The position numbers and the translations under genes are program-made. Under the pieces are notes generated by a model. The model was not told the origin of the DNA and did no database searches. It saw only the letters and a list, made by a program, of their open reading frames with translations. Of a DNA stretch of 44,619 nt, positions 10,345-19,491 are shown piece after piece (within the stretch, counting starts at the first letter, position 1; each line of letters starts with the position of its first letter). Origin of the DNA: an uncultured bacterium (GTDB lineage Bacteria > Bacteroidota > Bacteroidia > Chitinophagales > CAIODY01). The stretch lies in the NCBI GenBank assembly GCA_903857255.1, contig CAIODY010000025.1, positions 1 to 44,619 of the forward strand, read 5' to 3'.

Positions 10345-12257
10345 TTTTTTACGGTTTTATTTTTAAAAATATTTTTAGCGGCTAAATAACCATTGTTGGC
10401 ATCGCGATAGTTTGGATTTATTGCCACTACTTTTCCAAAAGCATCATAAGCCTTTTCATAATTTTTTGCTGTAAAGTAAGCTCCGCCCACGTTGTACCAG
10501 CATTCTAAATACAACGAATCTACTTGATGCAAATATTTTGTTGAGCGATTCAAATAAAAAATTGCTGAATCCAACGAATGACGACTACCACAATTCATTC
10601 CTTTTCTGTAAAATTGTTCAACCAAAACTTTATCATACTCTATTAATTTCGGATGGGCTGAATGCCCACGAACACTATTCCATAATTGTTCTGCTTTTTC
10701 AAAACTATCAATTCGAGTGTAAGCAGCTCCCATGTTTAAAACTGGGTCATCGTAAGTTGGATGAATTTGAATTGCTCGTTGATAATAATGAATTGACAAT
10801 CGAATTAAACTATCATGTTGTCTTTTCGTGATTTTTTTTTCATCGGTCAGCAACACATACGCAGAGCCAGTTCCGTTGTTTATTCTAGCACTATTAGTTG
10901 TTTTTTTTATATCGGCTATATTTAAAGTAGTATCATTTTTCCAATCTTTATTTCTTGCAAAAATTTCCATCGCCGAAACAAAAAATATTGGAATGAAAAG
11001 CAACGCAACAAAATATTTTTTTGGAATAGAAAATTTTGTTTCCATTTTTTCTGCTAAAAATTTTGCAATAAAAACAATAGCTATGCAGAAAAATATTGAT
11101 GGTAAAAACAATAATCTTTCGCCTAAAGTCATTCCAATTTCAATCACCAAGTTGGTGCTTATACTAAAAGTGATAACGAACATAATGATGCAAAAGGAAA
11201 AAATATTTTTCTTCTTAATGCCTGTGATTGCAGCAATAGCAAGTATTGTAAGAATTAGTAAAGAAATTATAGTTCTTGAATCTGTAAAATGATGTGGTGG
11301 AATTTGATTGAAAGAATAATCGTAACAAAGTGGATAAGGATAAACCAAAAATTTGAAATAGAGCAATAGAATGAAAAATTTTGTCGCCAATTTTTCAATA
11401 GGTTGCATATATAAAAATGGATTGTTCATCACTTCATTACTTTGCGCCGCTTCTTGAAAAGGCACAATGGCATTACGAATAAACAAGTACAAAGCTGTGG
11501 TAATTAAAAATGGAATCAGCAACAAGGAAATTTGTTTGATAGATTTATTGTTGAAAAAATAAAGCATCACGGGCACACCAGCTAAAAAAGTAATTGCATT
11601 TTCTTTCGCAGTCAGCGAAATAAAAAACAGCAACATCGAACTTAACATTGCCCAAACTTTTTGTTCTTCAACAAATTTCCAAAACAAATACAATGAACCC
11701 AATAGCAGCAACAAGCTTAGCAATTCATCTCTTCCTTTTATGTTGGCAACCACTTCAGTATGCACAGGATGAATGGCAAAAAGCAACGCAGTGAAAAATG
11801 CTAACCAATCGTTTTTCAAAATAAATTTTTGTAAAAAAAGAAACAGAAAAACAACTACCAATGCATATAGTAAAACATTCACTGCATGACTATAATGCGG
11901 TTTGTTTGCGCCCCACAAACCAATTTCAATGCTAAATGTAATTAATGAAAGCGGTCGCCAACGACTGCTGGCTGCGTCATGGCTTTCACTATTTCTAAAG
12001 CCAAATAAAAAATCGTTGTTGAGGTGTTCATTGATGCCTGCAAATCCTTTTTGTGTGATTGAATTTTGCGTAATCATCATCGCATCATCCAAACAATAAT
12101 CATTGAAAATAGAATTGAAATACAAACCAAAACTCACTATTGCTAAAATCAATAGCATCCAAACCTTATTATTCATCAAAGTTTCGGGCTTTGAAGTTGG
12201 AGTTACTAAAATAGGTTGTGGAATGCTTTCTTGTTTTGCTTTTTTATTTTTCGACAT
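10341..12257 (-). CDS. TMTC-like multi-pass membrane protein with C-terminal TPR repeats (putative GT-C glycosyltransferase)
   Basis: The 638-residue protein has a short cytosolic N-terminus, about 10-11 membrane spans from about residue 30 to 430, and a soluble C-terminal region with tetratricopeptide-type repeats (about 485-635, for example [19 protein letters not shown]). The first loop carries F-N-D-Y-C-L-D-D-A, the position of the acidic catalytic pair of GT-C enzymes, and [19 protein letters not shown] closely resembles the loop of eukaryotic TMTC O-mannosyltransferases. It may use a lipid-linked sugar to modify exported proteins; substrate and donor are unknown. It is convergent with lepA and overlaps it by four bases. 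Confidence 0.78.
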   Translation of the reverse strand: MSKNKKAKQESIPQPILVTPTSKPETLMNNKVWMLLILAIVSFGLYFNSIFNDYCLDDAMMITQNSITQKGFAGINEHLNNDFLFGFRNSESHDAASSRWRPLSLITFSIEIGLWGANKPHYSHAVNVLLYALVVVFLFLFLQKFILKNDWLAFFTALLFAIHPVHTEVVANIKGRDELLSLLLLLGSLYLFWKFVEEQKVWAMLSSMLLFFISLTAKENAITFLAGVPVMLYFFNNKSIKQISLLLIPFLITTALYLFIRNAIVPFQEAAQSNEVMNNPFLYMQPIEKLATKFFILLLYFKFLVYPYPLCYDYSFNQIPPHHFTDSRTIISLLILTILAIAAITGIKKKNIFSFCIIMFVITFSISTNLVIEIGMTLGERLLFLPSIFFCIAIVFIAKFLAEKMETKFSIPKKYFVALLFIPIFFVSAMEIFARNKDWKNDTTLNIADIKKTTNSARINNGTGSAYVLLTDEKKITKRQHDSLIRLSIHYYQRAIQIHPTYDDPVLNMGAAYTRIDSFEKAEQLWNSVRGHSAHPKLIEYDKVLVEQFYRKGMNCGSRHSLDSAIFYLNRSTKYLHQVDSLYLECWYNVGGAYFTAKNYEKAYDAFGKVVAINPNYRDANNGYLAAKNIFKNKTVKN

Positions 12258-12351
12258 AAAATTTTATTCAAAAAGTTGCGCCACCAAATTAGTTTTATAA
12301 AATCACATTTGCAATGTGGATTTTAATTGGAGATTTTTCCTGAAATAAAAA

Positions 12352-12378
12352 AGCCGCAAAACATGGCTGTTTGCGGCT
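12352..12378 (-). terminator. intrinsic terminator of the outer-membrane-type gene
   Basis: A perfect 9-bp stem (AGCCGCAAA / TTTGCGGCT) with a 9-base loop, followed on the minus strand by a run of six T. It starts 21 bases after the stop codon at 12399. Confidence 0.9.
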
Positions 12379-12398
12379 CTAAAAGAATCATTGTAATT

Positions 12399-12977
12399 TT
12401 AAAATTTTACTGAAGCTCCAATTTTTAATGCACAAATATCATAACCCAATTCACCAAACAAAGCGATGTGCTTTGATAAATAATATCTGCCACCCACTAC
12501 CAAACCAAACCCCAAACCATTATTAAGTCCACTTGAGCCTCCTCGTTCGTAATACCCGCCTGTTCCTGAAACACTATAACCGTAATTTGTATAACCTAAA
12601 TCTAATGCACCGTACACATCATATTTATCAGCAACTAAAATATCAGGATGCCATGTGCCTCTCAATGCAATGTAAGTTGTAGTCCATTTTTCTTTCCATG
12701 TTCCAACCACATCAGAAATATTATAGGATGTTGCTTGATAACTAATAATTCCACCGATTCCTAAAGTACCAGGTCCTAATTTACTTACCCCATGTTCAAA
12801 GCTTCCTGAAATGACTGGCGAAGAAGAAACACCAACGCCGTAAGTAATTGTATTGCCGAAACCAATTCCTAAATTCAAAACATTAGCACCAACACCATAA
12901 CTGACTTGTGCAAAGGTTTGTTGAGTGCAAAAAAATGTTGCGATTAAAAACGAAAATTTGATTAGATTTTTTTTCAT
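12399..12977 (-). CDS. small outer-membrane beta-barrel-like protein with signal peptide
   Basis: The frame is open from 13070, but the part upstream of 12977 holds the near-consensus -7 box, and M-K-K-N-L-I-K-F-S-F-L-I-A begins a textbook signal peptide with likely cleavage after T-F-A before Q-V-S-Y-G. The mature 170 residues are rich in Gly, Tyr and Ser with alternating hydrophobic residues (for example Y-D-V-Y-G-A-L-D-L-G-Y-T-N-Y-G and a terminal A-S-V-K-F), typical of small OmpA/porin-fold barrels in Bacteroidota. The last residue is Phe, the usual signal for BAM-assembled barrels. The function is unknown. It lies downstream of fabD on the same strand, is probably a separate unit, and has its own strong terminator. 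Confidence 0.75.
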   Translation of the reverse strand: MKKNLIKFSFLIATFFCTQQTFAQVSYGVGANVLNLGIGFGNTITYGVGVSSSPVISGSFEHGVSKLGPGTLGIGGIISYQATSYNISDVVGTWKEKWTTTYIALRGTWHPDILVADKYDVYGALDLGYTNYGYSVSGTGGYYERGGSSGLNNGLGFGLVVGGRYYLSKHIALFGELGYDICALKIGASVKF

Positions 12978-13008
12978 GATTACAGTATTTGTTGTGATTA
13001 TTTTTTTG

Positions 13009-13016
13009 CAAAGATG
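13009..13016 (-). promoter_or_regulatory. near-consensus -7 box CATCTTTG
   Basis: On the minus strand CATCTTTG followed by GCA differs from TAnnTTTG only at the first base. It lies upstream of the chosen start at 12977 and inside the longer open frame, supporting the shorter coding region. Confidence 0.45.
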
Positions 13017-13075
13017 CAATACGGAATTCAATAGTGCATCACAAAAAAGTGTTAGCAATAAAAAAGCCACAAATG

Positions 13076-13951
13076 TTAATTCACTCCACTCACCATAGTT
13101 TCTTTATGAATTTTTTGAACCAATCCTTGTAAAACTTTTCCTGGTCCAATTTCTACATATTCAGTCATGTTATCAGACACCATATTTTGCACAGTTTGTG
13201 TCCAACGAACTGGCGCAGTGAGTTGTGCAATTAAATTTTGTTTTATTTCATCAATGCTCGAATGTGGCTTTGCATCTACATTTTGATAGATGGGGCAAAT
13301 CGGTGAATTAAAAATTGTATTTTCGATAGCAGCTTTTAATTCAACTCTTGCAGGCTCCATTAATGGGGAATGAAATGCACCACCAACAGGTAATACCAAT
13401 GCACGTTTTGCACCAGCAGCTTTCATTTTTTCGCAAGCTTCATTGATGCCATTAATTGTTCCTGAAATAACTAATTGACCCGGACAATTATAATTGGCTG
13501 GTACAACTGTTTCCGAAATTTCACTACAAATTTTTTCTACCACATCATCAGCCAAATTCAATACAGCAGCCATTGTGGAAGGATTTATTTCACATGCTTT
13601 TTGCATAGCGTTGGCACGAGCAGCAACTAATCTTAAACCATCTTCAAAACTCAAAGCACCTGCCGCAACCAAGGCAGAAAATTCACCTAATGAATGCCCA
13701 GCAACTGCATCAGGCTTGAAATCGTTCATTGTTTTTGCAAGAATAACTGAATGCAAAAAGATGGCAGGTTGTGTAACATTAGTTTGTTTCAATTGCTCAT
13801 CAGTGCCAGTAAACATGATGTCAGTAATTCTAAATCCTAAAATAGAATTTGCTTGTTCAAATAATTGTTTTGCTGCTTCATTGCTGTCGTACAATGACTT
13901 GCCCATGCCTATAAATTGTGAACCTTGACCAGGAAAAATAAATGCTTTCAT
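13076..13951 (-). CDS. fabD: malonyl-CoA:ACP transacylase
   Basis: FabD loads malonyl groups onto acyl carrier protein for fatty-acid synthesis. The 291-residue protein starts with the family signature F-I-F-P-G-Q-G-S-Q-F-I-G-M-G, contains the nucleophile Ser87 in A-G-H-S-L-G-E-F, and the catalytic His in G-G-A-F-H-S-P-L-M near residue 193. The conserved E-I-G-P-G-K-V-L-Q-G-L-V near the C-terminus is present. No other fab gene is adjacent, which is unusual but not rare in Bacteroidota. A weak promoter element (TACTTTCG on the minus strand, 14004-14011) directly abuts the tRNA-Leu promoter box on the other strand. Confidence 0.97.
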   Translation of the reverse strand: MKAFIFPGQGSQFIGMGKSLYDSNEAAKQLFEQANSILGFRITDIMFTGTDEQLKQTNVTQPAIFLHSVILAKTMNDFKPDAVAGHSLGEFSALVAAGALSFEDGLRLVAARANAMQKACEINPSTMAAVLNLADDVVEKICSEISETVVPANYNCPGQLVISGTINGINEACEKMKAAGAKRALVLPVGGAFHSPLMEPARVELKAAIENTIFNSPICPIYQNVDAKPHSSIDEIKQNLIAQLTAPVRWTQTVQNMVSDNMTEYVEIGPGKVLQGLVQKIHKETMVSGVN

Positions 13952-13995
13952 TTTTTATTTTATGATTTTTGATTGATGATTTGAGGTTTGATTTC

Positions 13996-14003
13996 TACCT
14001 TTG
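13996..14003 (+). promoter_or_regulatory. -7 box TACCTTTG, probably for tRNA-Leu
   Basis: TACCTTTG is an exact TAnnTTTG match on the plus strand, 74 bases before the mature tRNA start. It is immediately followed by CGAAAGTA, a one-mismatch box facing the other way that could serve fabD. Confidence 0.55.
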
Positions 14004-14077
14004 CGAAAGTAAAAAAGTTATTGAAAATTTTTGTTTTTACTCACAACTAATAACAAGAAACCAGCAACTTTTACCCT

Positions 14078-14161
14078 GCCCAGATGGCGAAATTGGCAGA
14101 CGCACTACCTTGAGGTGGTAGAGCCCGAAAGGGTGTGCAGGTTCAAATCCTGTTCTGGGCA
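14078..14161 (+). tRNA. tRNA-Leu (GAG anticodon)
   Basis: The 84-base gene folds into a class II tRNA. The acceptor stem pairs GCCCAGA with TCTGGGC, the discriminator base is A at 14161, and no CCA is encoded. The anticodon stem CTACC/GGTAG encloses the loop TTGAGGT, giving anticodon GAG, which reads CUC/CUU leucine codons. The variable arm is long, as expected for leucine, and the T arm contains GGTTCAAATCC. A run of nine T begins at 14166 and may end transcription. It stands alone between fabD and the arginase-fold gene, both on the other strand. Confidence 0.96.
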
Positions 14162-14189
14162 CAAATTTTTTTTTGATTTTGGTTGAATT

Positions 14190-15350
14190 TTATTCCGCCA
14201 CTTTCAACCACTTTTCAGGATATTGCTCAAAGTTGGCAGCAGCTTCATAATCAGAATAACTGCATGGCACCATTTGATGCATGCCTTTATTTCCTTTAGG
14301 CACTTTCATCCACCAACGGCTGCTTTTGCGGCTTTTATAAAATTCTAAATTTTGATTTTCACTTTGAAAATGAACGGTGTATTTTAAAAAATCTTTTTCG
14401 CTGATGATTGGATAATCACCCACTCTGCCCATTACGCCATCCATAAAATACCAAATAATTTGCGCAGCTAATTGTGTAGTTTGATTACGTAAATCTAAAT
14501 GCGGATTTACTTCATACAACCCGAAACTACTTACTTTATCGCTCATGCCAGCATAACGAGCTAAGGCACAAATTTCATTGCCAAACAAACCATTTGGCGA
14601 AGCATTACCATTGCCCGGTGCTTCGCTGCAACGAACAATACTCATATCCATCGAAAACAAATCAGCATCACGTACAAATGGTTCCATCTCTCTGTAGTCT
14701 TCTTGCAAAGCACCCAAGCGAACTTGGTCGAAATTCATTTGTCCTAAAATTTTCAGTAAATTAAAATCAATCAAATACGATTGATAACCGAGCAATGAAA
14801 AATTCTTTAAAAAATTAGGCGATTGCGTAAATACTTGCGACAAAAAATTATTCGATTTTATTTCTTCTTGCAAAAAACTTACATCCAATCTTGCATCAGC
14901 ATGCACCATGTTCACTTCCATTTCCATATCTTTATATCCCATGAATTGCCCATATAGCAAGTCATTCGAGCCACCAATGATAACAGGAATAATATCATTC
15001 CGCAATAAAAAAGCAACTACATTGCTCAATGCAAAATAAGTATCACGAGGCGATGAACCTTCTTTGATGTTGCCTAAATCTGCAATTTTCACTAAATAAT
15101 CAAATGATGATAAAGCATACAATTCGCTGCGAACCAAATCAGGTGCATCCATACAACCTATGTTGTTCACGGCATTGCGTTCTTCGCCCACACCAATGAT
15201 GGCAATACGCACATCTTCCAAATCGGGTAATTCCTGTTGATGAATCAACATCGTATTACCTAATTGATAAGGCGAAAAATTATCGTTCTTAGCCAGAATA
15301 GTGTCTTTCACAGGCACTAAAAATTCTTTTATTAAATCGAAATCGCTCAT
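14190..15350 (-). CDS. arginase/formimidoylglutamase-fold protein with degenerate metal site
   Basis: The 386-residue protein has the ureohydrolase fold, and relatives are annotated as formimidoylglutamase. The three metal-binding signatures are recognisable but altered. G-G-x-H is G-G-S-N-D at 126-130, so His becomes Asn129. D-A-H-x-D is D-A-R-L-D at 152-156, so the middle His becomes Arg154. S-x-D-x-D is S-M-D-M-S at 233-237, so the second Asp becomes Ser237. Three of six Mn ligands are missing, so normal binuclear hydrolysis is unlikely. The reading frame is intact with a conserved W-W-M-K-V-P-K-G segment and ordinary codon use, so this looks like a maintained pseudoenzyme rather than a decaying gene. 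It follows galE by 21 bases in a PIF1-galE-this gene operon. Confidence 0.85.
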   Translation of the reverse strand: MSDFDLIKEFLVPVKDTILAKNDNFSPYQLGNTMLIHQQELPDLEDVRIAIIGVGEERNAVNNIGCMDAPDLVRSELYALSSFDYLVKIADLGNIKEGSSPRDTYFALSNVVAFLLRNDIIPVIIGGSNDLLYGQFMGYKDMEMEVNMVHADARLDVSFLQEEIKSNNFLSQVFTQSPNFLKNFSLLGYQSYLIDFNLLKILGQMNFDQVRLGALQEDYREMEPFVRDADLFSMDMSIVRCSEAPGNGNASPNGLFGNEICALARYAGMSDKVSSFGLYEVNPHLDLRNQTTQLAAQIIWYFMDGVMGRVGDYPIISEKDFLKYTVHFQSENQNLEFYKSRKSSRWWMKVPKGNKGMHQMVPCSYSDYEAAANFEQYPEKWLKVAE

Positions 15351-15371
15351 TCGAAAAAAGTTAATTGTTGT

Positions 15372-16394
15372 TTATTTAGTAGCCATTTGTTTTTCCCAGT
15401 TCCAAGCTGAAAGCATCATCTGTTCAATGTTTCGCTGTGGTTGCCATTGCAAAATGCTTTTCACTTTATCAATGTTGGCATACACCGCAATCACATCACC
15501 ATCACGTCTTTCTCCCACTTTATAATTCAGTTTTGTGCCGCTCACTTTTTCAAAAGCGTTGATGGCTTCTAAAACTGTAACACCATTTCCACTGCCCAAA
15601 TTAAATACATCCACATTTTTTTTCGGTGCATCATTTAATAAATATTTCATCGCACAAGTGTGGGCATGTGCAACATCCGATACATGTATGTAATCGCGAA
15701 CGCAACTACCATCACGTGTATCATAATCACCACCAAACACAGTTAATTGCTGCATTTTTCCAATGGCACTTTGTGTAATAATCGGCACTAAATTATTTGG
15801 TCGGTCATAAGGCACTTCACCAATGATAGCTGATTCATGAGCTCCAACTGGATTGAAATAACGCAACAAAATGAAATTGATATCGGCATGAACGGCTGCG
15901 AAATCTTTAATCATTCGTTCGCCAATTTGTTTGCTAAAGCCATAAGGCGATTCAGCATATTTCAAAGGCGTAGCCTCGGTTACAGGCAATTCATCTGCAT
16001 TGCCATATACAGAACAACTGGATGAAAAAACAAATTCTTTTACACCAAATTGAGCAGTTGCTTTTAAAATATTTACCAGTGAAGCAATATTGTTATGATA
16101 ATACAACAATGGCTCTGCAACTGATTCGGGAACAGATTTCAAAGCAGCAAAATGAATGATGCCATCAATATTTTTTTCTTCTTTAAAAATATTTTCCACT
16201 GCATCCCAATTGCACAAATCAACCGCATAATTTTTTATTTTTTTGCCTGTGATTTTTTCAACACCATCCAATTGTTTGGCACGGCTTCGCAAATGATTGT
16301 CAACACTAATCACTTCAAAACCATGTTCGATTAAATCAACCAATGTATGACTACCAATGTATCCGCAGCCGCCAGTCACCAATATTTTTTGCAT
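15372..16394 (-). CDS. galE: UDP-glucose 4-epimerase
   Basis: GalE interconverts UDP-glucose and UDP-galactose for polysaccharide synthesis and galactose use. The 340-residue short-chain dehydrogenase-type protein has the NAD-binding G-G-C-G-Y-I-G at 8-14, the catalytic S-S-S-C-S-V-Y-G near 124-131, and Y-G-F-S-K with Tyr151 and Lys155. The substrate-side R-Y-F-N-P-V-G-A-H and C-V-R-D-Y-I-H-V-S-D segments are typical of GalE. It lies 33 bases after the helicase gene and 21 before the arginase-fold gene. A near-consensus -7 box, TATTTTCG at 16416-16423 on the minus strand, sits in the upstream gap, so it may also have its own start site. Confidence 0.96.
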   Translation of the reverse strand: MQKILVTGGCGYIGSHTLVDLIEHGFEVISVDNHLRSRAKQLDGVEKITGKKIKNYAVDLCNWDAVENIFKEEKNIDGIIHFAALKSVPESVAEPLLYYHNNIASLVNILKATAQFGVKEFVFSSSCSVYGNADELPVTEATPLKYAESPYGFSKQIGERMIKDFAAVHADINFILLRYFNPVGAHESAIIGEVPYDRPNNLVPIITQSAIGKMQQLTVFGGDYDTRDGSCVRDYIHVSDVAHAHTCAMKYLLNDAPKKNVDVFNLGSGNGVTVLEAINAFEKVSGTKLNYKVGERRDGDVIAVYANIDKVKSILQWQPQRNIEQMMLSAWNWEKQMATK

Positions 16395-16415
16395 CTGAAT
16401 TTTTAAATTGAACGA

Positions 16416-16423
16416 CGAAAATA
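16416..16423 (-). promoter_or_regulatory. near-consensus -7 box TATTTTCG before galE
   Basis: One mismatch to TAnnTTTG on the minus strand, in the 33-base gap between the helicase and galE. Its location fits an internal promoter. Confidence 0.35.
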
Positions 16424-16427
16424 ATAA

Positions 16428-18626
16428 TTAATCCACAACATATTTAGTGGCATTTTTCAAATGCGCCAAAGCCATTCTAATTTCACCAAAAGAAAAATCA
16501 TCGCCCAATTTTTCTTTTAAAGGTGTAATTCTTTCTTCCGTCATCTTTTTAAATTCTGTGTCAATTTTCTGCAATTTTTCTTTTGGGATTAATTCATAAA
16601 TATCAATCTTCCCATCTGCAACAAACACCGCCAAATGGCTTTCAATAGTAGTTTTGGAAAGATTTCGTTGTGCTGCAATGGCATCTAAACTCATCCCTTT
16701 TTTATACATTTCAAACGATTCGCGATGCGTATCTCCCCTTTGTGTTTTGCGCTGAATTTTTTCTTTCAGTTCGTTGGAGGTTTGCTTTCTTTCAAACGAA
16801 TCGCCTTTATAAAAAATAGTTTCGTTGTATTGCAATTTCTGCAATTGCTCAATTTTATTCCACCACAGGCTTTCAATTTCAACAGCTTCTTTTAAATATT
16901 GTTTCACTTTTGGTTTGCCATACAAATCAGCAATGTGTGCATTTAATGGCTTGATAAATTTGGTGTGCAACTCGTTGCAATAATAAGGAATGGCTCGTTG
17001 CAGCAAATCATTCAACTTCTCAAAATCATCTGCCAGGAAGGCTTTCTGCAACTGCGGCATAAATTTGTCAGAAGTGTCGGATAAATTTTTATTGCAATCA
17101 GCAATTAAATTTATCATCGTTTGTGCTTTTTCTTTTTCAGGAATTTGTTTGTTCTCCACCAGCATTTTCAATTCATCCACACTTTTGTTCATTCTGTTCC
17201 AGTCAAAAGTTTTTACCAAAACAGTTTTTTGATACACCTTCTTTTCGGCTTCCAGCAATGGTTTAAGCTCCTCTGTTTTATTTTGCAATTGGTCAAATGC
17301 AATGATACGTTCGTCAGTTGTTACAGCCGAAGCTGCAATATTCGAACTTAAAAACAAACCATCTAAATTGGTGCAACGACTCAAAGCTACATACACTTGA
17401 CCAGGCGCAAATGATTGCCCAGCATCAATCACAGCCTTTTCAAAAGTTAAACCCTGACTTTTATGAATAGTAATTACCCAAGCCAATTTGATAGGAAAAT
17501 GTTTGAAAGTACCAATCACATCTTCTTCAATTTTATTCGATTCACCATTCAATTTATACTTCACTTTTTTCCAAGTTTCAGTTCGCAATTCAAAATCCTG
17601 ATTGTTGTCTTTAAACCTTACAGTTATTTTATCATCGCTGATTCGCTTAATGGTGGCTAATTTGCCGTTGTAATATTTTTTTTCAATGTCGCTATCGTTT
17701 TTAATAAACATCACTTGTGCACCAACTTTCAAATGCAAATCATATTCCATCGGAAATTCACGTGCTTCAAAATCGCCTGTAATTTCACCTTCAAAAGTGT
17801 GCAGTTCAGCATCTAATCTTTGCAATTGTGTTTGATTGATTTTATCTGCTTTCCAATTGTGTGTGGTGAGTGTAATATGATTTTCCAATCCTTCCAAAGC
17901 CTCGGGCTGAAAGCGATTGTTGAGCATTTTATAATCCTCATCTTCCATTTTATTGTTTCTGATTTTATTCAGCAATGAAATAAAACGCTCTTCATTTTGA
18001 CGATAAATTTTCTTCAATTCAATATTGATTGGCATATTTTCTTGCAACACTTTTGCCGAAAAAAAGAAAGGTGTTTCGTAATAATTTTTTATTTCGTCCC
18101 ACTCTTTTACCACAGGTGGCAATTGAAACATATCACCAATAAACAACACTTGCACACCGCCAAATGGTTGATTATGCTGCTTTCTGTATCTTCTCAAAAT
18201 CATATCTACACAATCTAAATAGTCGCAACGCAACATACTTACTTCATCAATAATCAACAATTCCAGCTCACGATATAAATCAATTTTTGTTTGCCCAAAA
18301 TGTGTTCGCTGAAAAAAAGAATTCGCATCTACCGAATTATTTTCATCCCGAAATCCACGAGTATTTACTTCAGGAATAAATGGTTGAAATGGTAATTGAA
18401 AAAATGAATGCATCGTCATGCCGCCTGCATTAATAGCCGCAACACCAGTAGGCGCAAGCACTATGGTGTTTTTTTGCGAATGCGATTGAATGTATTTTAA
18501 GAAAGTAGTTTTACCTGTGCCTGCTTTACCTGTAAGAAAAATATTCTTGTTGGTATGCAAAACAAATTCGGCAGCCAGTTTAAACTCTTCGTTGAATTCA
18601 GTTGTTTCCATGTCTATTTGGGTCAA
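16428..18626 (-). CDS. PIF1-like SF1B DNA helicase with C-terminal helix-turn-helix domain
   Basis: The 732-residue protein has a PIF1/RecD-type helicase core: Walker A G-K-A-G-T-G-K-T-T at 33-41, A-P-T-G-V-A-A-I-N-A-G-G (motif Ia), Walker B L-I-I-D-E-V-S-M-L, and the C-terminal helicase motif H-K-S-Q-G-L-T-F with V-Y-V-A-L-S-R-C. A middle segment (about 470-620) is charged and helical. The last about 100 residues form a helix-turn-helix like that at the end of some RecQ proteins (S-L-D-A-I-A-A-Q-R-N-L-S-K-T-T-I-E-S-H-L). PIF1 helicases unwind G-quadruplexes and R-loops. M6 is an alternative start. It heads a minus-strand operon with galE and the arginase-fold gene. Confidence 0.9.
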   Translation of the reverse strand: MTQIDMETTEFNEEFKLAAEFVLHTNKNIFLTGKAGTGKTTFLKYIQSHSQKNTIVLAPTGVAAINAGGMTMHSFFQLPFQPFIPEVNTRGFRDENNSVDANSFFQRTHFGQTKIDLYRELELLIIDEVSMLRCDYLDCVDMILRRYRKQHNQPFGGVQVLFIGDMFQLPPVVKEWDEIKNYYETPFFFSAKVLQENMPINIELKKIYRQNEERFISLLNKIRNNKMEDEDYKMLNNRFQPEALEGLENHITLTTHNWKADKINQTQLQRLDAELHTFEGEITGDFEAREFPMEYDLHLKVGAQVMFIKNDSDIEKKYYNGKLATIKRISDDKITVRFKDNNQDFELRTETWKKVKYKLNGESNKIEEDVIGTFKHFPIKLAWVITIHKSQGLTFEKAVIDAGQSFAPGQVYVALSRCTNLDGLFLSSNIAASAVTTDERIIAFDQLQNKTEELKPLLEAEKKVYQKTVLVKTFDWNRMNKSVDELKMLVENKQIPEKEKAQTMINLIADCNKNLSDTSDKFMPQLQKAFLADDFEKLNDLLQRAIPYYCNELHTKFIKPLNAHIADLYGKPKVKQYLKEAVEIESLWWNKIEQLQKLQYNETIFYKGDSFERKQTSNELKEKIQRKTQRGDTHRESFEMYKKGMSLDAIAAQRNLSKTTIESHLAVFVADGKIDIYELIPKEKLQKIDTEFKKMTEERITPLKEKLGDDFSFGEIRMALAHLKNATKYVVD

Positions 18627-18695
18627 TTTAGATGCGGCAAAATAATTATTTTATTTCAATGGATTAAATTGCATTACAAACCAATTATTTTTACT

Positions 18696-18703
18696 GACCT
18701 TTG
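18696..18703 (+). promoter_or_regulatory. near-consensus -7 box GACCTTTG of lipB
   Basis: GACCTTTG differs from TAnnTTTG at the first base. It ends 12 bases before the ATG at 18716 and overlaps the alternative TTG start at 18701, arguing for the ATG. Confidence 0.45.
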
Positions 18704-18715
18704 TTTTATCAAACT

Positions 18716-19468
18716 ATGAATACACAGCTCAACAAAAAAATTGCTTTTCAAGATTTAGGATTGATTGATTACAGAACAGCTTGGGATTATCAAGAAAAAT
18801 TATTTCAAGAAACAATTGAAATAAAAACTGCCAATCGAAATTTAGAATTAAATGCTGATGCTGTTTCTGATAACCAGAAACAAGTAACCAGCAACCATCT
18901 TTTGTTCTGCGAACATTCGCCTGTGTTTACTTTAGGCAAAAGCGGCAAAATAAATCATTTGCTGGCAAGCACCGATATTTTAAATCAACGAAAAATTTCT
19001 TTTTTTCAAACCAATCGTGGTGGTGATATCACCTTTCATGGACCTGAACAAATAGTTGGTTATCCGATTTTAGATTTAGAAAATTATTTTACCGACATCG
19101 GAAAATACATGCGTTGCTTAGAAGAAGTAATTATTCAAACATTGGCTGAATATGGCTTGCAAGGCGTTAGAAGCAAAGGCGAAACTGGTGTTTGGTTAGA
19201 TGTAGATACACCACGAGCCAGAAAGATTTGTGCCATGGGTGTTCGTTGCAGTCGTTGGGTAACTATGCATGGCTGGGCTTTTAATATCAATACCGATTTA
19301 AGTTATTTTGATTTAATTGTGCCATGCGGCATCAGCAACAAAGGCGTAACTTCTTTAGAAAAAGAACTGGGACACAAAATTGATTTGCAGGAAGTGAAAG
19401 AAAAATTGTTATTTCACTTTGCAAAAATTTTTGAAGCCGAATTGATTTTTGAGAAAGAATTGTTGTGA
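18716..19468 (+). CDS. lipB: lipoyl(octanoyl) transferase
   Basis: LipB moves octanoyl groups from ACP to the lipoyl domains of 2-oxoacid dehydrogenases and the glycine-cleavage H protein. The 250-residue protein shows L-L-F-C-E-H-S-P-V-F-T-L-G-K-S-G, the signature R-G-G-D-I-T-F-H-G-P-E-Q-I-V-G-Y-P, K-I-C-A-M-G-V-R, and the catalytic Cys and Lys in P-C-G-I-S-N-K-G-V-T-S-L near residue 203. An in-frame TTG five codons upstream lies in the promoter box, so the ATG is used. No lipA is adjacent. It is divergent from the PIF1-like helicase. Confidence 0.96.
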   Translation: MNTQLNKKIAFQDLGLIDYRTAWDYQEKLFQETIEIKTANRNLELNADAVSDNQKQVTSNHLLFCEHSPVFTLGKSGKINHLLASTDILNQRKISFFQTNRGGDITFHGPEQIVGYPILDLENYFTDIGKYMRCLEEVIIQTLAEYGLQGVRSKGETGVWLDVDTPRARKICAMGVRCSRWVTMHGWAFNINTDLSYFDLIVPCGISNKGVTSLEKELGHKIDLQEVKEKLLFHFAKIFEAELIFEKELL

Positions 19469-19491
19469 ATGTTTAGCAACTTCAAATACAA

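Noticed and set aside
10828-11292. 154-codon open frame on the plus strand
   Set aside because: Antisense to the TMTC-like gene; the hydrophobic look is the mirror of the membrane segments on the other strand.
12978-13070. N-terminal extension of the outer-membrane-type protein
   Set aside because: It would hide the signal peptide behind 31 residues and contains the -7-like element.
13494-13928. 144-codon open frame on the plus strand
   Set aside because: Antisense to fabD, whose active-site motifs are all intact.
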